Source: Cavenderia fasciculata (Eukaryota; Evosea; Eumycetozoa; Acytosteliales; Cavenderiaceae). Taken from it: a stretch of 64,000 bases of DNA. The stretch's first letter is position 1. Each line of letters starts with the position of its first letter. The notes beneath the pieces are model-generated. The model was not told the DNA's origin. It ran no database searches and was given only the letters and a program-made list of their open reading frames with translations. Below, piece after piece: positions 15,332 to 25,573 of the stretch. The stretch is taken from assembly GCF_000203815.1 (NCBI RefSeq), contig NW_004457639.1, positions 992,001-1,056,000 of the forward strand. The letters run 5' to 3'. The translations under genes were made by a program, and so were the position numbers.

Positions 15332-15630
15332 TCTTTTTAAAATATTATATAGAATGATCTATCGATCTCTCTCGACTGACTCGTCTTTTAATTAAAAAGT
15401 ATGTAGTAACATTTTTGTGAGTGAATTTTTTGATCAATTAAATTAAATATTATTTATTTATTTATTTATTGATGTTAAGTATAGAGAATAAACTATATCA
15501 TATGATTGATTATCAATTAAGTTATTTATTATTTATTTATTTATTGATGGTATAGAGAATAAACTATCTATATCATGATATGATTGATTAGGTGGGGGGA
15601 AAGAAGATAAAGGAATATTCAGTCCTAAAT
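15332..15630. repeat. Intergenic spacer with a diverged direct repeat
   Basis: The spacer is A/T-rich. A block of roughly 60 bp (ATTTATTTATTGATG, then TATAGAGAATAAACTA, then a TGATTGATTA-type tail) occurs at about 15450-15510 and again at about 15530-15590 with small changes. I see no open frame or RNA gene. It separates the midA start from the 3' end of the CBM49-like gene. Confidence 0.5.
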
Positions 15631-16160
15631 TTATACTAATTGAACATTCTTTACGTAGATATAAGCGGCTTGAGTTCCCTTGTTAATGTAACCAAACTTG
15701 TGAGATTGACCAACAGCCAATTGAGAGACATATGATGGGAGTGACAAATCAGAACCGATTCTATCAACTGACCAGATGGCGTTACCGTCTTTGAGATTCA
15801 TTCCAGAGGTTCCCATTAACACATCCTTTACAACTCTGGGACCGTGGTTGGTGACAGTGACTTCAAGTTGGACGTATGGAATTTGACCATTGTTATCAGC
15901 CCATGAACTTACAACCTTTTGGGTAACTGTTACATAATCACATTTGTCTAGAAAAAAGATTAAAAAAAAAAGATTAATTTAAATATTATTATTAATTTTT
16001 AATTGTTAAAGTTTTACATACAAACACATTGGTATTGATTGGTAACACAATCAAACTCACAAGTTTGACCTGGTCCACACATCTTTGGTCCACATTTGAA
16101 TGGAGTGGCAGTGCTGACAGTAACAGCTAACAAAGCAAAGAGTAAAATTAAAAGTCTCAT
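15631..16160 (-). CDS. Small secreted carbohydrate-binding (CBM49-like) protein
   Basis: Exon 1 is 16160-16022 and exon 2 is 15947-15631, with a GTATGT donor in phase 1, giving ~151 aa. Residues 1-20 (MRLLILLFALLAVTVSTA) are a clean signal peptide. A short Cys-rich segment follows (CGPKMCGPGQTCEFDC). The C-terminal ~95 residues form a beta-rich module reading VTQKVVSSWADNNGQ, VTNHGPRVVKDV, LPSYVSQLAVGQSHKFGYI. This is the pattern of the CBM49-like domain found in many dictyostelid spore-coat, stalk and cellulase-associated proteins. Its role would be binding cellulose in the extracellular matrix of the fruiting body or spore coat, which is inferred from family. No catalytic domain is present. 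Confidence 0.75.
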
Positions 16161-16408
16161 TATTTTAGATAATTAGTTTTTGTTTTGGTTTGGTTGTTTA
16201 GGTTGGATGATTTGATTTGATGAATAATAAATGAATTTAATCTTCTTATTTATAGTTTTGTGAATCATGAAATCCAATCCATTTGGACTCCAAAAACATT
16301 CCAAAATAATATTAATATTAATATTATTATTTTTTCCATCAGATTAGATCATCTTGCTCGTTTCTCTCTATGAATAATCTCTCGCTCTTTCTCGTCAATG
16401 TTCATTGA

Positions 16409-16464
<56 letters not shown>

Positions 16465-16710
16465 TTCCAACCCAACCAATTTCATAATTGTTGCAATGTA
16501 CATCAAACAAATTTAATTTGATTTAATAGATTGTTTTTTTTTTTTTTTTTTTTTTTTTTAATCGTTCTAATTAACTCTATCACATTACAACTATAACAAT
16601 GGAAGTTGTTTGTTTGTTTTATATGTTTTTAGAAATATACTATATATTTCTTTGTAAAAAATATTACATATTATTATTACATATTATTATTATTTAACTT
16701 TTTTAAACTA
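16161..16710. other. Intergenic region with simple repeats
   Basis: This holds the likely promoter of the CBM49-like gene and the 3' flank of the next gene. It contains a pure ATT trinucleotide tract of ~50 bp around 16410-16460 and a T homopolymer of ~25 bp around 16533-16558. No coding potential is visible. Confidence 0.6.
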
Positions 16711-19023
16711 TTATGGAGCAAGTTCATCTAAAAGTACAAAATCCATTTCTTGTTTGATTAATTCACCAAAACGATATGTTGATCTCTTGGGATATGGGGT
16801 TGGTGTGTTAGGAGTTGGTTTAAAGAATATGGTGTAATTGGATTTGCTATTTTCTTCTTCAAGGTATTGACTGGTTTGAATGGGAACGGGGTAGGAGGCA
16901 TGCTCCATATCCTTGGCAACACGACAAATGTCGCGTGGTGTGTCAAACGAGTTTGGATAAGTGCTACGAATATGATTGACCAATTTTATGTTTCCAGAGA
17001 GCAATGCTTGTGCAATGGTTATATGTACTCTTCCAGGTCCGTTAAACATTGGACAATTATAGACCAGGTCAAACATTTCAATGTCTCCACATAGGCCAAT
17101 ATCACAGAATAGACCTATAATATCGGCAAAGTAACTGTCTAATCCAAGAGTAAATGACCCTTTAGCAAACTTGTCCAAGTAAAGTGGCATGATCTGTGCA
17201 ATGATTGCTCGGTTACCTCGTAGTAGTGACGATAATGTCAATACAAACAACTCTTCGGTATGCCATAAATGTTTAAACTGCGCGCATAGTCGCGCGACAT
17301 TGTCGGGTGACACTACAGAGATGGCAGCCTGTACAAACATAAAGAGGAAGTTCTTTTTACAGCTGTCGTCCAATACACTGAGCATCGACGAAAAGATGGG
17401 TTCGACAGCCACCTTGACAACGACCGGGTAAAGCAACCATTTAAAGTTTTTGGCTGCTGTATTGACCGCCATCTCATGTGGTGCCAACTCGAATAGATAC
17501 CGTAGTGTAGCAATTGGGTATTCCATATAGGTCGGTCTCTTGCAATGAACAAGGAACGTGTCTCGATCGGGAATGAATAGTTGGAGTATACTGATATTTC
17601 CCGACTTGAGAATGGTGTGGTATCCAGGTCCCAAATGTTCCTTTTTAACCAATGAACAGTCTACAAAATAATTTAAAATGTCTATCTGTCCATCGGTAAT
17701 ACAATCTCTAATAGTCTGTTCTGATGGCATGTACTTGTTATTATTATTATTATTATTATTATTGTTGTTGTTGTTTGTGAATCGCTCGACCAATACATGT
17801 GCAACCTCTAGTGATGCAATAAAGTCGATTGTATCAAGATCCTTTTTCTCGTCGGACCCAGTGTTGTCCAAGAACCACTCGACCTGCTCTCTCGACCCAT
17901 GGGCACAGAATAGTCGGAACCAACGTTTACCATCGGTTGTCTCTTTTGCCAATCGAAACATTATCGCGTGTGGTATATCACGATGTTTGGCACATGCACG
18001 TATCATCTCTCCAGGCTCGACATGCATTGTGGTGTGCACTCCCATAGCAACCAAAGTTTTGGCAAACAATATATAGTTGTATAATGGATGACTGTGTACC
18101 AACCCAGCAACATGTAAATACTGCATCGACTTGTCAACACTATCCATTGTCACTTTGACATCACACATGTTTGTCATTCGACACACCAACATGACCTTCT
18201 CCACCATTAATCTAGTTATGGTTGTCTTGTCCTCTAATTTGGACAATTGGAGTATATACATCTTGGCAGCGATACTACCCCATCCAATAAGTTTGTACAC
18301 CTTTTCGATTGTAGCCAGACCCAACTTGTCAACCAACACGACCACATCGACTTTAGATAGATTGAATAATTTCGAATCCAGATATCTATCGGCAACAAAG
18401 CTATCATCTAGGTCTGCGACAGTAGCCAAATCATCAAGAGGTAGTTGTAGTTGTTTGATACCACTGAATTGTCGTTTGAGATAATTTGCAGCTTCAACAG
18501 ACCTTGGACAAAACATTAAATCTTTTGGTGGGACAACACTATCATCCATTTGATAGTGTTCTTGTAGACACTCCAAACCAACCAAGTTATCTGCAGATAA
18601 TGCACGAATTACCAAATCCCAAAAAGTGTCTGTTCTTGTACTCTTGCCAGCTATCGATACTTGGTCGTCGTTGTCATATGCACGTAACATCAACATGATA
18701 GTATCACGATCTTTGCACGCAGCAATCAGATCAAGTGTACCAGTTCTTGTAAACACTAGTTTCTCTCCACGTTGAATCTTTTCTCTTAACAATCCATAGT
18801 GTCTGTTCTTGAGCATGTCACAGACAACCGTCATGTCACCGTACCTCTTTATCTTTGACACATTTCTAAAATCACTATCGGTCTGATAGATTATCTTGTT
18901 TATCCAATGTACATGATCAAATATCTGTCTCCACAACAATCTATTCCTAACAACTTGATATATTATTATATTATTTCTATTACTAATAATCTCTGTCATC
19001 TCTCTCTCTTTAATTCTTCCCAA
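16711..19023 (-). CDS. Single-exon helical-repeat protein, distant relative of the tandem family
   Basis: An uninterrupted 770-codon frame. The N-terminal block LLWRQIFDHVHWINK has the same design as the LIFNHVSSIHK signature of the tandem array at 2-13555. It is followed by ankyrin-like segments such as LDLIAACKDRDTIMLMLRAY and SILQLFIP. A run of 13 Asn codons lies near residues 423-435, as is common in dictyostelid proteins. I took the first Met; the Met nine codons later is also plausible. There is no signal peptide or enzyme motif. It has no intron, unlike the array members. The product is probably an interaction protein, but the function is unknown. Confidence 0.8.
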   Translation of the reverse strand: MGRIKEREMTEIISNRNNIIIYQVVRNRLLWRQIFDHVHWINKIIYQTDSDFRNVSKIKRYGDMTVVCDMLKNRHYGLLREKIQRGEKLVFTRTGTLDLIAACKDRDTIMLMLRAYDNDDQVSIAGKSTRTDTFWDLVIRALSADNLVGLECLQEHYQMDDSVVPPKDLMFCPRSVEAANYLKRQFSGIKQLQLPLDDLATVADLDDSFVADRYLDSKLFNLSKVDVVVLVDKLGLATIEKVYKLIGWGSIAAKMYILQLSKLEDKTTITRLMVEKVMLVCRMTNMCDVKVTMDSVDKSMQYLHVAGLVHSHPLYNYILFAKTLVAMGVHTTMHVEPGEMIRACAKHRDIPHAIMFRLAKETTDGKRWFRLFCAHGSREQVEWFLDNTGSDEKKDLDTIDFIASLEVAHVLVERFTNNNNNNNNNNNNNKYMPSEQTIRDCITDGQIDILNYFVDCSLVKKEHLGPGYHTILKSGNISILQLFIPDRDTFLVHCKRPTYMEYPIATLRYLFELAPHEMAVNTAAKNFKWLLYPVVVKVAVEPIFSSMLSVLDDSCKKNFLFMFVQAAISVVSPDNVARLCAQFKHLWHTEELFVLTLSSLLRGNRAIIAQIMPLYLDKFAKGSFTLGLDSYFADIIGLFCDIGLCGDIEMFDLVYNCPMFNGPGRVHITIAQALLSGNIKLVNHIRSTYPNSFDTPRDICRVAKDMEHASYPVPIQTSQYLEEENSKSNYTIFFKPTPNTPTPYPKRSTYRFGELIKQEMDFVLLDELAP

Positions 19024-19527
19024 AAAGAAAAATAAAAAAAAATAATTAAAAAAAAAGATGATGAAGTCACAATAATTGATAAAAGAGAACAGCTTCTTCT
19101 TTTCTTTATTATTTCTTTTTTTTTACAAGTTAATATATATATATATGATATATGTTTGTATTTATCTGTATTCAACATGGTTAAAGTAAAGTTCAACAAC
19201 AAACAGATAGTTCAGCAACAAGCTCGAGATTGATGATTCATTCGATGTCGATCATGATGATGGCTTGAAAAGTAGCAAAGAAAAAGAAATCGGGCGTACA
19301 CACACCTGACTTGCCTAATCGGGACATGTAAAGGATTGCGCATGTCGAATTTTGCAAAGGCGGCACCTTCGCAATAACCTGAATCTGATGCTTATGTTAA
19401 TTTTGGATATTACATTATCATAACAAGAATATAAGAACATGTTCTTCTCTCTTCAGCTCTTTCATTTACTTTTGTATTTATATATATCTATCTATAAATA
19501 ATATTAATAATAATATTAATAATAATA
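19024..19527. other. Divergent promoter region with a GC-richer structured patch
   Basis: This lies between two divergent genes. Most of it is A/T-rich, but about 19285-19385 is markedly GC-richer and contains nested inverted repeats. GACATG...CATGTC is at 19323-19346. A near-perfect hairpin is at 19352-19374, where TTGC-AAGG pairs with CCTT-GCAA around a CGGCA loop. It may be a regulatory element or a small RNA; no class is assigned. Confidence 0.35.
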
Positions 19528-20394
19528 ATGACATCAACTTTACAACAACAACAACAACAATCATCACAAGATGAATTCAATCTACCACAAACAAGTGATA
19601 TGATTGAAGACCGTGATTTGAAATTTATATCAGATTATTTAAAGGAGAGTGATAAGGATGCATTAAGACAACACGTGTTTAAAGTATGGAGTGACTGCAT
19701 TACCACTGCTCATGCCTATAGGTGTATCAAAAGTTTGTCATTCCTCTATCCAAAGATTCATCGTCACTATATCTATGAGAAAGAGATTGCTCAGTCGTCT
19801 GCCAAATCATCACTCCAATTCTTGGACCTTGGATGTTGCTTTGCCACTGATACACGTCAACTTGTCAGAGATGGTGTGCCACCCTCCAACATTGTAGCTA
19901 TCGACGTTGTTCCAGACTACTGGCAATTTGGTACCAAGCTCTACAAAGATGCCGATACTCTAGGTGTAGAGTCACGTTTTGGTAATACTATCAGTGACCA
20001 ATCGTTTGCATCGGATCTCAACAACACAAGAGACTATGTGTGGACCGGTCTTGTACTACATGTACTCACCAAACAAGATGTAGAGGGATTACTCCGACGT
20101 GTATACGGATTCCTCAAGTCTGGAGGCACCTATTTCGGTACATGTGTCGGTTCAGAGGTTGAACAAGTTTGGATTCCAAACACGAGCTCATCTCCAAGAT
20201 ACCTTCACTCGGATGTATCTCTCACTGCACTCCTCACCACACTCGGTTTCAAAGATGTCAAAGTCCAATCATACGACTCTAAAGAACTTCAAATGTCCCT
20301 CCGTCAACAAAATGCTGCCCAAACTCAAATATTGGAATGGAAGGCTGATGGAAACATTCAAAAAAGAATCCTTGTATTCTCTGCCAAAAAATAA
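19528..20394 (+). CDS. Class I SAM-dependent methyltransferase
   Basis: A single exon of 288 aa. A Gln/Ser-rich start is followed by a Rossmann methyltransferase fold. Motif I is LQFLDLGCCFATDTRQL (about residues 96-112); the acidic end of strand 2 is IVAIDVVPDYW; motif IV-like DYVWTGLVLHVLTKQD is followed by LLRRVYGFLKSGGTYFGT. The GCC in place of the usual GxG in motif I is a mild departure but is seen in related fungal and amoebal proteins. The substrate cannot be told from sequence; small-molecule or secondary-metabolite methylation is possible. No signal peptide or membrane segment, so it is probably cytosolic. Confidence 0.85.
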   Translation: MTSTLQQQQQQSSQDEFNLPQTSDMIEDRDLKFISDYLKESDKDALRQHVFKVWSDCITTAHAYRCIKSLSFLYPKIHRHYIYEKEIAQSSAKSSLQFLDLGCCFATDTRQLVRDGVPPSNIVAIDVVPDYWQFGTKLYKDADTLGVESRFGNTISDQSFASDLNNTRDYVWTGLVLHVLTKQDVEGLLRRVYGFLKSGGTYFGTCVGSEVEQVWIPNTSSSPRYLHSDVSLTALLTTLGFKDVKVQSYDSKELQMSLRQQNAAQTQILEWKADGNIQKRILVFSAKK

Positions 20395-20691
20395 ACAATA
20401 AATATATATTTATTCTTCTCATTGTGCACAAGAATAATAAAGTTTACATAGATATTCTAGATAAATATAACGGGTACCCGAAATCTTCAAAGTCCGAATT
20501 AAACAACATTAAAAATGTTGTGCAAGGTTGATGTATTTTCAATTTTTTCTCACAATGCAAATATCCAAAGAGATAATACTAGATTGTAAAGTATCTTGAT
20601 CACATGATCAGTACTTAATAAGTATGATAGATAGCAAGGAAGGAGATTATTCTTCACTTTAATAATGTATACTACTTATACAAGTTAGAGG
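20395..20691. other. Intergenic spacer with short palindromes
   Basis: An A/T-rich spacer between the methyltransferase stop and the acyltransferase start. A perfect 10-bp palindrome CGGGTACCCG lies at 20471-20480, a small AACAACATT/AATGTTGT stem near 20500-20520, and two TGATCA sites near 20600. No open frame was supported. Confidence 0.4.
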
Positions 20692-23001
20692 ATGGGTATA
20701 AATAATCATATAAATAGAAATAGTAATAGTAATACTACATCAGTCATTGCTTTAGTTTTAGCATGCTTTCTGTCTTTTGCAATAACAACAACCCAAGCTC
20801 GTATTCAACAACATGTATCAATACGATATGATATTCAACAATCTTTGTTTAACATTAGTAGTAGTAGTCACCACTCATCAAAAAAGATACACATCTTGGA
20901 TTTATTAGCTGATCCATTATTATCAACAACATCATCTGATTCATCAACATCATCAGATTCAATTTCAATACAATGTTCAAATGATTTATATAATCTAACA
21001 AAATTAAAGTATCCTAGTTCATTTGAAAGTATGTTTCAATTCAATAGATATTAAAGAGAATGAATGAATGATATGTATTAATTAATTTATTTATTTGTTT
21101 GAACTATAGTATTGGAAGCAAGTGGAAAAGGATTTTGGGATTTAGGAAATTATGATAATTGTTTGAGTTTACCAAGCAATGTATCACAGTATTGTGCAAT
21201 ATCAACACCTAGAGTAGTGACGTTGGCTGGGTTGTGTCTGCCTTGTTCATGCTCTGAGAGTGATGTTGGCACGGCACTAGAGATGGTGATGAACAAGACT
21301 GGTATGACTACCTATTTGGTCGAAGCTGGTATTGGATCTGTATTCACGGTCCATTGTTATTCGGGTGACCATCTGACCGATAGACCACCCATGACTGCCG
21401 GACCGATCATTATGATTATTCTATGTTTGGTGATTGCATTGTTTGTAGTGGCTGGCACATTGATTGAATACCTATTATTCACACGTATATCAATTGCCAA
21501 AAGATATGAAGATGAATACAATACAAATGAAGAATGGAATCTTTTGGTAAATGATAAGAGTAAAGACTACAAAAGTACGCCAATTAATTACCAAGAAGAG
21601 ATGAATCAAGCTACTACGATACAAAAAGTATTATTGTCATTTTCATTGATCCAAAATTACAATAGTTTTGTTGGGTCGTCTTCAGACAAGAAACACTTTG
21701 ATGTGTTGGACGGTGTACGCTTTTTCAGTACTTGTTGGGTGGTACTAGGACACAACCTGTTGTTTAACATGGAGTTTGGATACGACAATATGCAGACGAT
21801 TACGACCAAGGTCATGTCAAGCCTTCCATTTGTTCTTGTAACATCTGCAGAGTTTGCGGTCGACGTATTCTTTATGTTGTCTGGGTTCCTTGTCTTTTAC
21901 ACTTTGCTACAGCAACTTGACAAACCAACGTACACCACTACCACGACTCTTGGTAAATACAAGTTTTGGATAAAGTATGTGGTGCATCGGTACATCCGAT
22001 TATCGCCACTCTACTTTTTCCTCTTGTTTGTTCTTTGGAAACTGTCTCCACAGTTTGGAACGGGACCTTTTTGGTTTGGGTTCAAGCAAAGTGTTGTGGC
22101 GGGATGTGATGACTATTGGTGGACGAATCTACTGTACATCAACTCGCTGCATTCCAATACACTGACCAACGAGTGTTTTGCGTGGGGGTGGTTTTTAGGA
22201 GATGACATGCTCTACTACATCTTTGTGGCGCCACTTGCCATACTGCTGTACAAGCGGTCCACCAAGCTCGGCGTACTGTTTGTTCTGCTGTTACTCGCCA
22301 TCACGTTCACCACCAATCTTTGGATCACTCTAAAATACAACCTTGTCACATTTTTCGAGTTTACCAAGCAGTCGGGCGCACCCTTTAACTTTACCACCGA
22401 TATTTACCAAAAACCTTGGACACGCGTCGGTCCCTATGCCGTCGGTATTGCCATGGCCATGATCTTTGACCAAACACGTCAATCAACCAACCCAATCATC
22501 CACGCCATCAAGACATGGCCAGTTGTTCGATACACATTCTACGTCGTTGCACTTGGTACCACCACATTCTTTACGTTTATCCCTTACAATGCATTTGTAG
22601 GTGATGGATGGAGTACACTACAAAATGCACTCTTTAATGCGTGTGGCCATACTGGGTTTGTACTAGGTGCCGGTCTCTTTCTCCTCACTGCCTTTGCCGG
22701 TCGTGGAGGACTGGTTGCTTGGTTACTTGAACGTCCCATCTTTAAAAACCTCTCCAAACTCACCTACTCTACCTACCTCATCCACCCAATTGTCATTTCA
22801 TCCATTGCATTTAGTCGTGTCACACTCTTCCACTACAAAACTGTAAACGATGCCGCCTCTATCATTTCCAACATTGTATTTGCCTTTACCTGTGCATTTA
22901 TTGTACATCTTACAATTGAAAAACCATGTATCAATCTTGAAAAATTATTATTCCATCCAAAACCATCATCTTCATCAACAAAATATGTTCTATTAAATTA
23001 A
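20692..23001 (+). CDS. NRF-type membrane acyltransferase 3 family protein (first of a pair)
   Basis: Exon 1 is 20692-21028 and exon 2 is 21110-23001 (phase 1, GTATGT donor), giving ~742 aa. Order of parts: signal or anchor helix (VIALVLACFLSFAI, about residues 18-35); a Cys-containing NRF ectodomain (GKGFWDLGNYDNC, LCLPCSCSESDV); a membrane helix near residue 210; then the Acyltransferase_3 domain from about residue 305. That domain reads LDGVRFFSTCWVVLGHN, EFAVDVFFMLSGF and YIRLSPLYFF and has about ten hydrophobic helices. The His of VLGHN matches the conserved catalytic-region His. This architecture is that of Caenorhabditis NRF-6/NDG-4, linked to lipid or xenobiotic handling. The substrate is unknown. 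It is a tandem paralogue of the gene at 25574. Confidence 0.85.
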
Positions 23002-25573
23002 ATTAACATCAATCAATCCATCCATCCAAAAGATAATATTATAATTATCTATTTTATAATAAATCATTTTAAAATAAATAAATAAATAAATAATTAGTTA
23101 ATCCATGTTTCAAAATTATTTGTTAACTGAAAGTTAAAGTTGGATGGATATATATTCATATGATATTTTTAGCTCTCTTCACAATTAATTCAGTTACAAC
23201 TGAAATGTCAGTGGTCAGAGGTCAGTGGTCAAAGACATTATTATCAGAACCAACTGAAACTTGGATGATCATTATTTAATTGTCACAAATGATTTGTTAT
23301 ACTAGAATTAATTGTGGATGTTAAAAATAGGATCATAATTTAAGTATTTGATTCGCGTATCAAGAAGTGGTTGGCAATTGGTGCGAATGATTGGTTATCG
23401 AATTTCGAAAGTGGTGGTGATGGTTATGGTGTTGGTGGTGGCGAAATAGAAAAGTGCACACGTTTTACTTGTTGGTGAATATATCAATCAATCAAAAATT
23501 CATTGCGCGCAATTAATAAATGATACAATGGCGAGTACTGAATGGTTTAGTAACCACTAGTGGGAAGTAAGTAGTTGTAGTGGTAGCGATAAAATAAATT
23601 GAATTGATTGATTGATTGATTGATACAACAATTGATCAGATTGAACACACATCCATCAAGCCAGCAGAAGATATACAACTTTAAAATCTACCATCCACCC
23701 TCTCATCTCCGACGACCCCCAACCCTACCACTATACCAAAACTATATCAACTACACTTTTTTTTTTTTTCAAACCTGTGGTTGAGTGTTGGGTGTGATTT
23801 ATTATTATTATTGGTATCATACTCTGGTGTGTGTGTGTTTTTATATCATTATGAAGTTGCAGTTGGTTGGTTGGTTGGTTTATTGTATAACTCACTATCT
23901 ATCTCTCTCTCACTCTCTGAGTGATCTGCAGCTTATTTGGATTCAGAGAGAGAGAGAGACAAACATCCCGCCCGATGATGATGCTTATGGTTAGATGATA
24001 TGGTTGGTTGCATGGATTGCATGGATTGGATGGATGGGTGTGGGTGTTGACAATACCAATGAATAGACGATCGTGGTGGTTGTGGTGGTTACACAAACCT
24101 TGTTATTAATTGGATAGCTCGCCGATTTTCATCGATTCATGTCTGTCTGTCTGTCTGTCTGTCTGGCTGTCTAAATTTCTCTCAATGTTGAAAGAAAGAA
24201 GATGATGTATATGAGGAAATGGGGATGGTCGACGCCCAAAAGAATCGACAATATACATTAAACCACTACTTCTTCTTCTTCTTCTTCTTCTACTTCAACC
24301 TCTATTACAATCAACCACATGATGCGCATCTCTCCTATATTCAGCTTCATGACACCAAATTAAACAACATAACCTCATGAGATCTACTCTTTTCTCCACC
24401 CCTCTCCTTCCCTTTCCCTCCCCTTCTCCCATTCCAGAGATGGATGGTTTTAAAATCACATTTTCCTCGTTGAACCATCTCTTTCTTTAATTGGCAATCA
24501 CCCAAACCAAACCAAACAAACAACATCAACAGTTGGTAATACCAATATACACACATGTATTTCGGAAAAGAAAAGATCAACATTGATTAATACACACACA
24601 TATGTACTCAAGATGCTCTCCTGCTCTACTGTTGTTGCACATGTGAACTTGTTCCTCTTTTTCTTCATCTTCTTCTTTTACCCCCAAGCAAGTTTGCTGC
24701 AGCTGCAACAACTTTTACCCGAGAGTGATGCAATCAATCAATCAATCCTCCCCTACGCGACAGGTACCAGTCTCTGGGTTAACCAACAACAACAATATTG
24801 AAAACTCAACAACAACCACACGACAATAGTGATTTTTGGAAACATCCATCAATGGATCAACAGTAGCGCAGCATCAGCTGGCTGTTATTCATGACATGTT
24901 CGTCCATCCCAAGTGTTGTTGTTGTCTTTAAAAACTAAACAAACTACTACTCTCCTGCTACTGCAGCTTAATAATAATAATAATAATACGAACAACAACA
25001 ACACTATTAATAATATTAATAATAATAATAATATGTTGATCAACATCTCATCACTTAACCCAACTCACATCACTCACTCACTCACTCACATCATCCTTTA
25101 TTTTAAATCTATCTATATATTTTCCATTAATATTTGTTTATTATATACATACACATATATTATTTATTATATATTTTTTATACACCTCCACCTCCACCTC
25201 CACCACCACCCGAACACTTTGTGTTTGTATCCACATTAACTCGTCCTCCTCTCTCTCTTGTTTTATTGGGGATTCGAGCACGGCGACAACAACGACGACG
25301 TTGATTAGAATTACAAAAACAAAATATAAAAACCCCAATCAATTTAATCCATCATCATCTTTATCTCCAACATTTTTATTGAATGTTCATTAACCGCAAA
25401 TATTAATAAGATATATATGTTGATCATCTATTAATCAAATTTAATCACAAGCACAATCACAAACCATTCCATTACTTTCATTCATCCATCCCATTCATTT
25501 ATAAATCGCCAATTTTTTATATATTTTTCCTCTCTGTCAATCCAACTTTTTTTAAAAAATATCTACAACAACA
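23002..25573. other. Long intergenic region (~2.6 kb), low complexity
   Basis: Unusually long for this gene-dense window. It contains GTCT, GATT, TTC, CT and CTCA microsatellites, C-rich patches (about 24390-24430) and GGTT runs, probably the upstream control region of the second acyltransferase. The short frames here are repeat translations rich in single residues, and I accept none as genes. No tRNA-like fold was noticed. Confidence 0.5.

Noticed and set aside
19250-19315. Possible C/D-box snoRNA (ATGATGA followed by CTGA)
   Set aside because: No terminal stem around the boxes and no D'/C' pair; GATGAT repeats make the C box common by chance.
23785-25338. Several short frames in the long intergenic region
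   Set aside because: Translations of microsatellites with single-residue runs; no splice partners or motifs.
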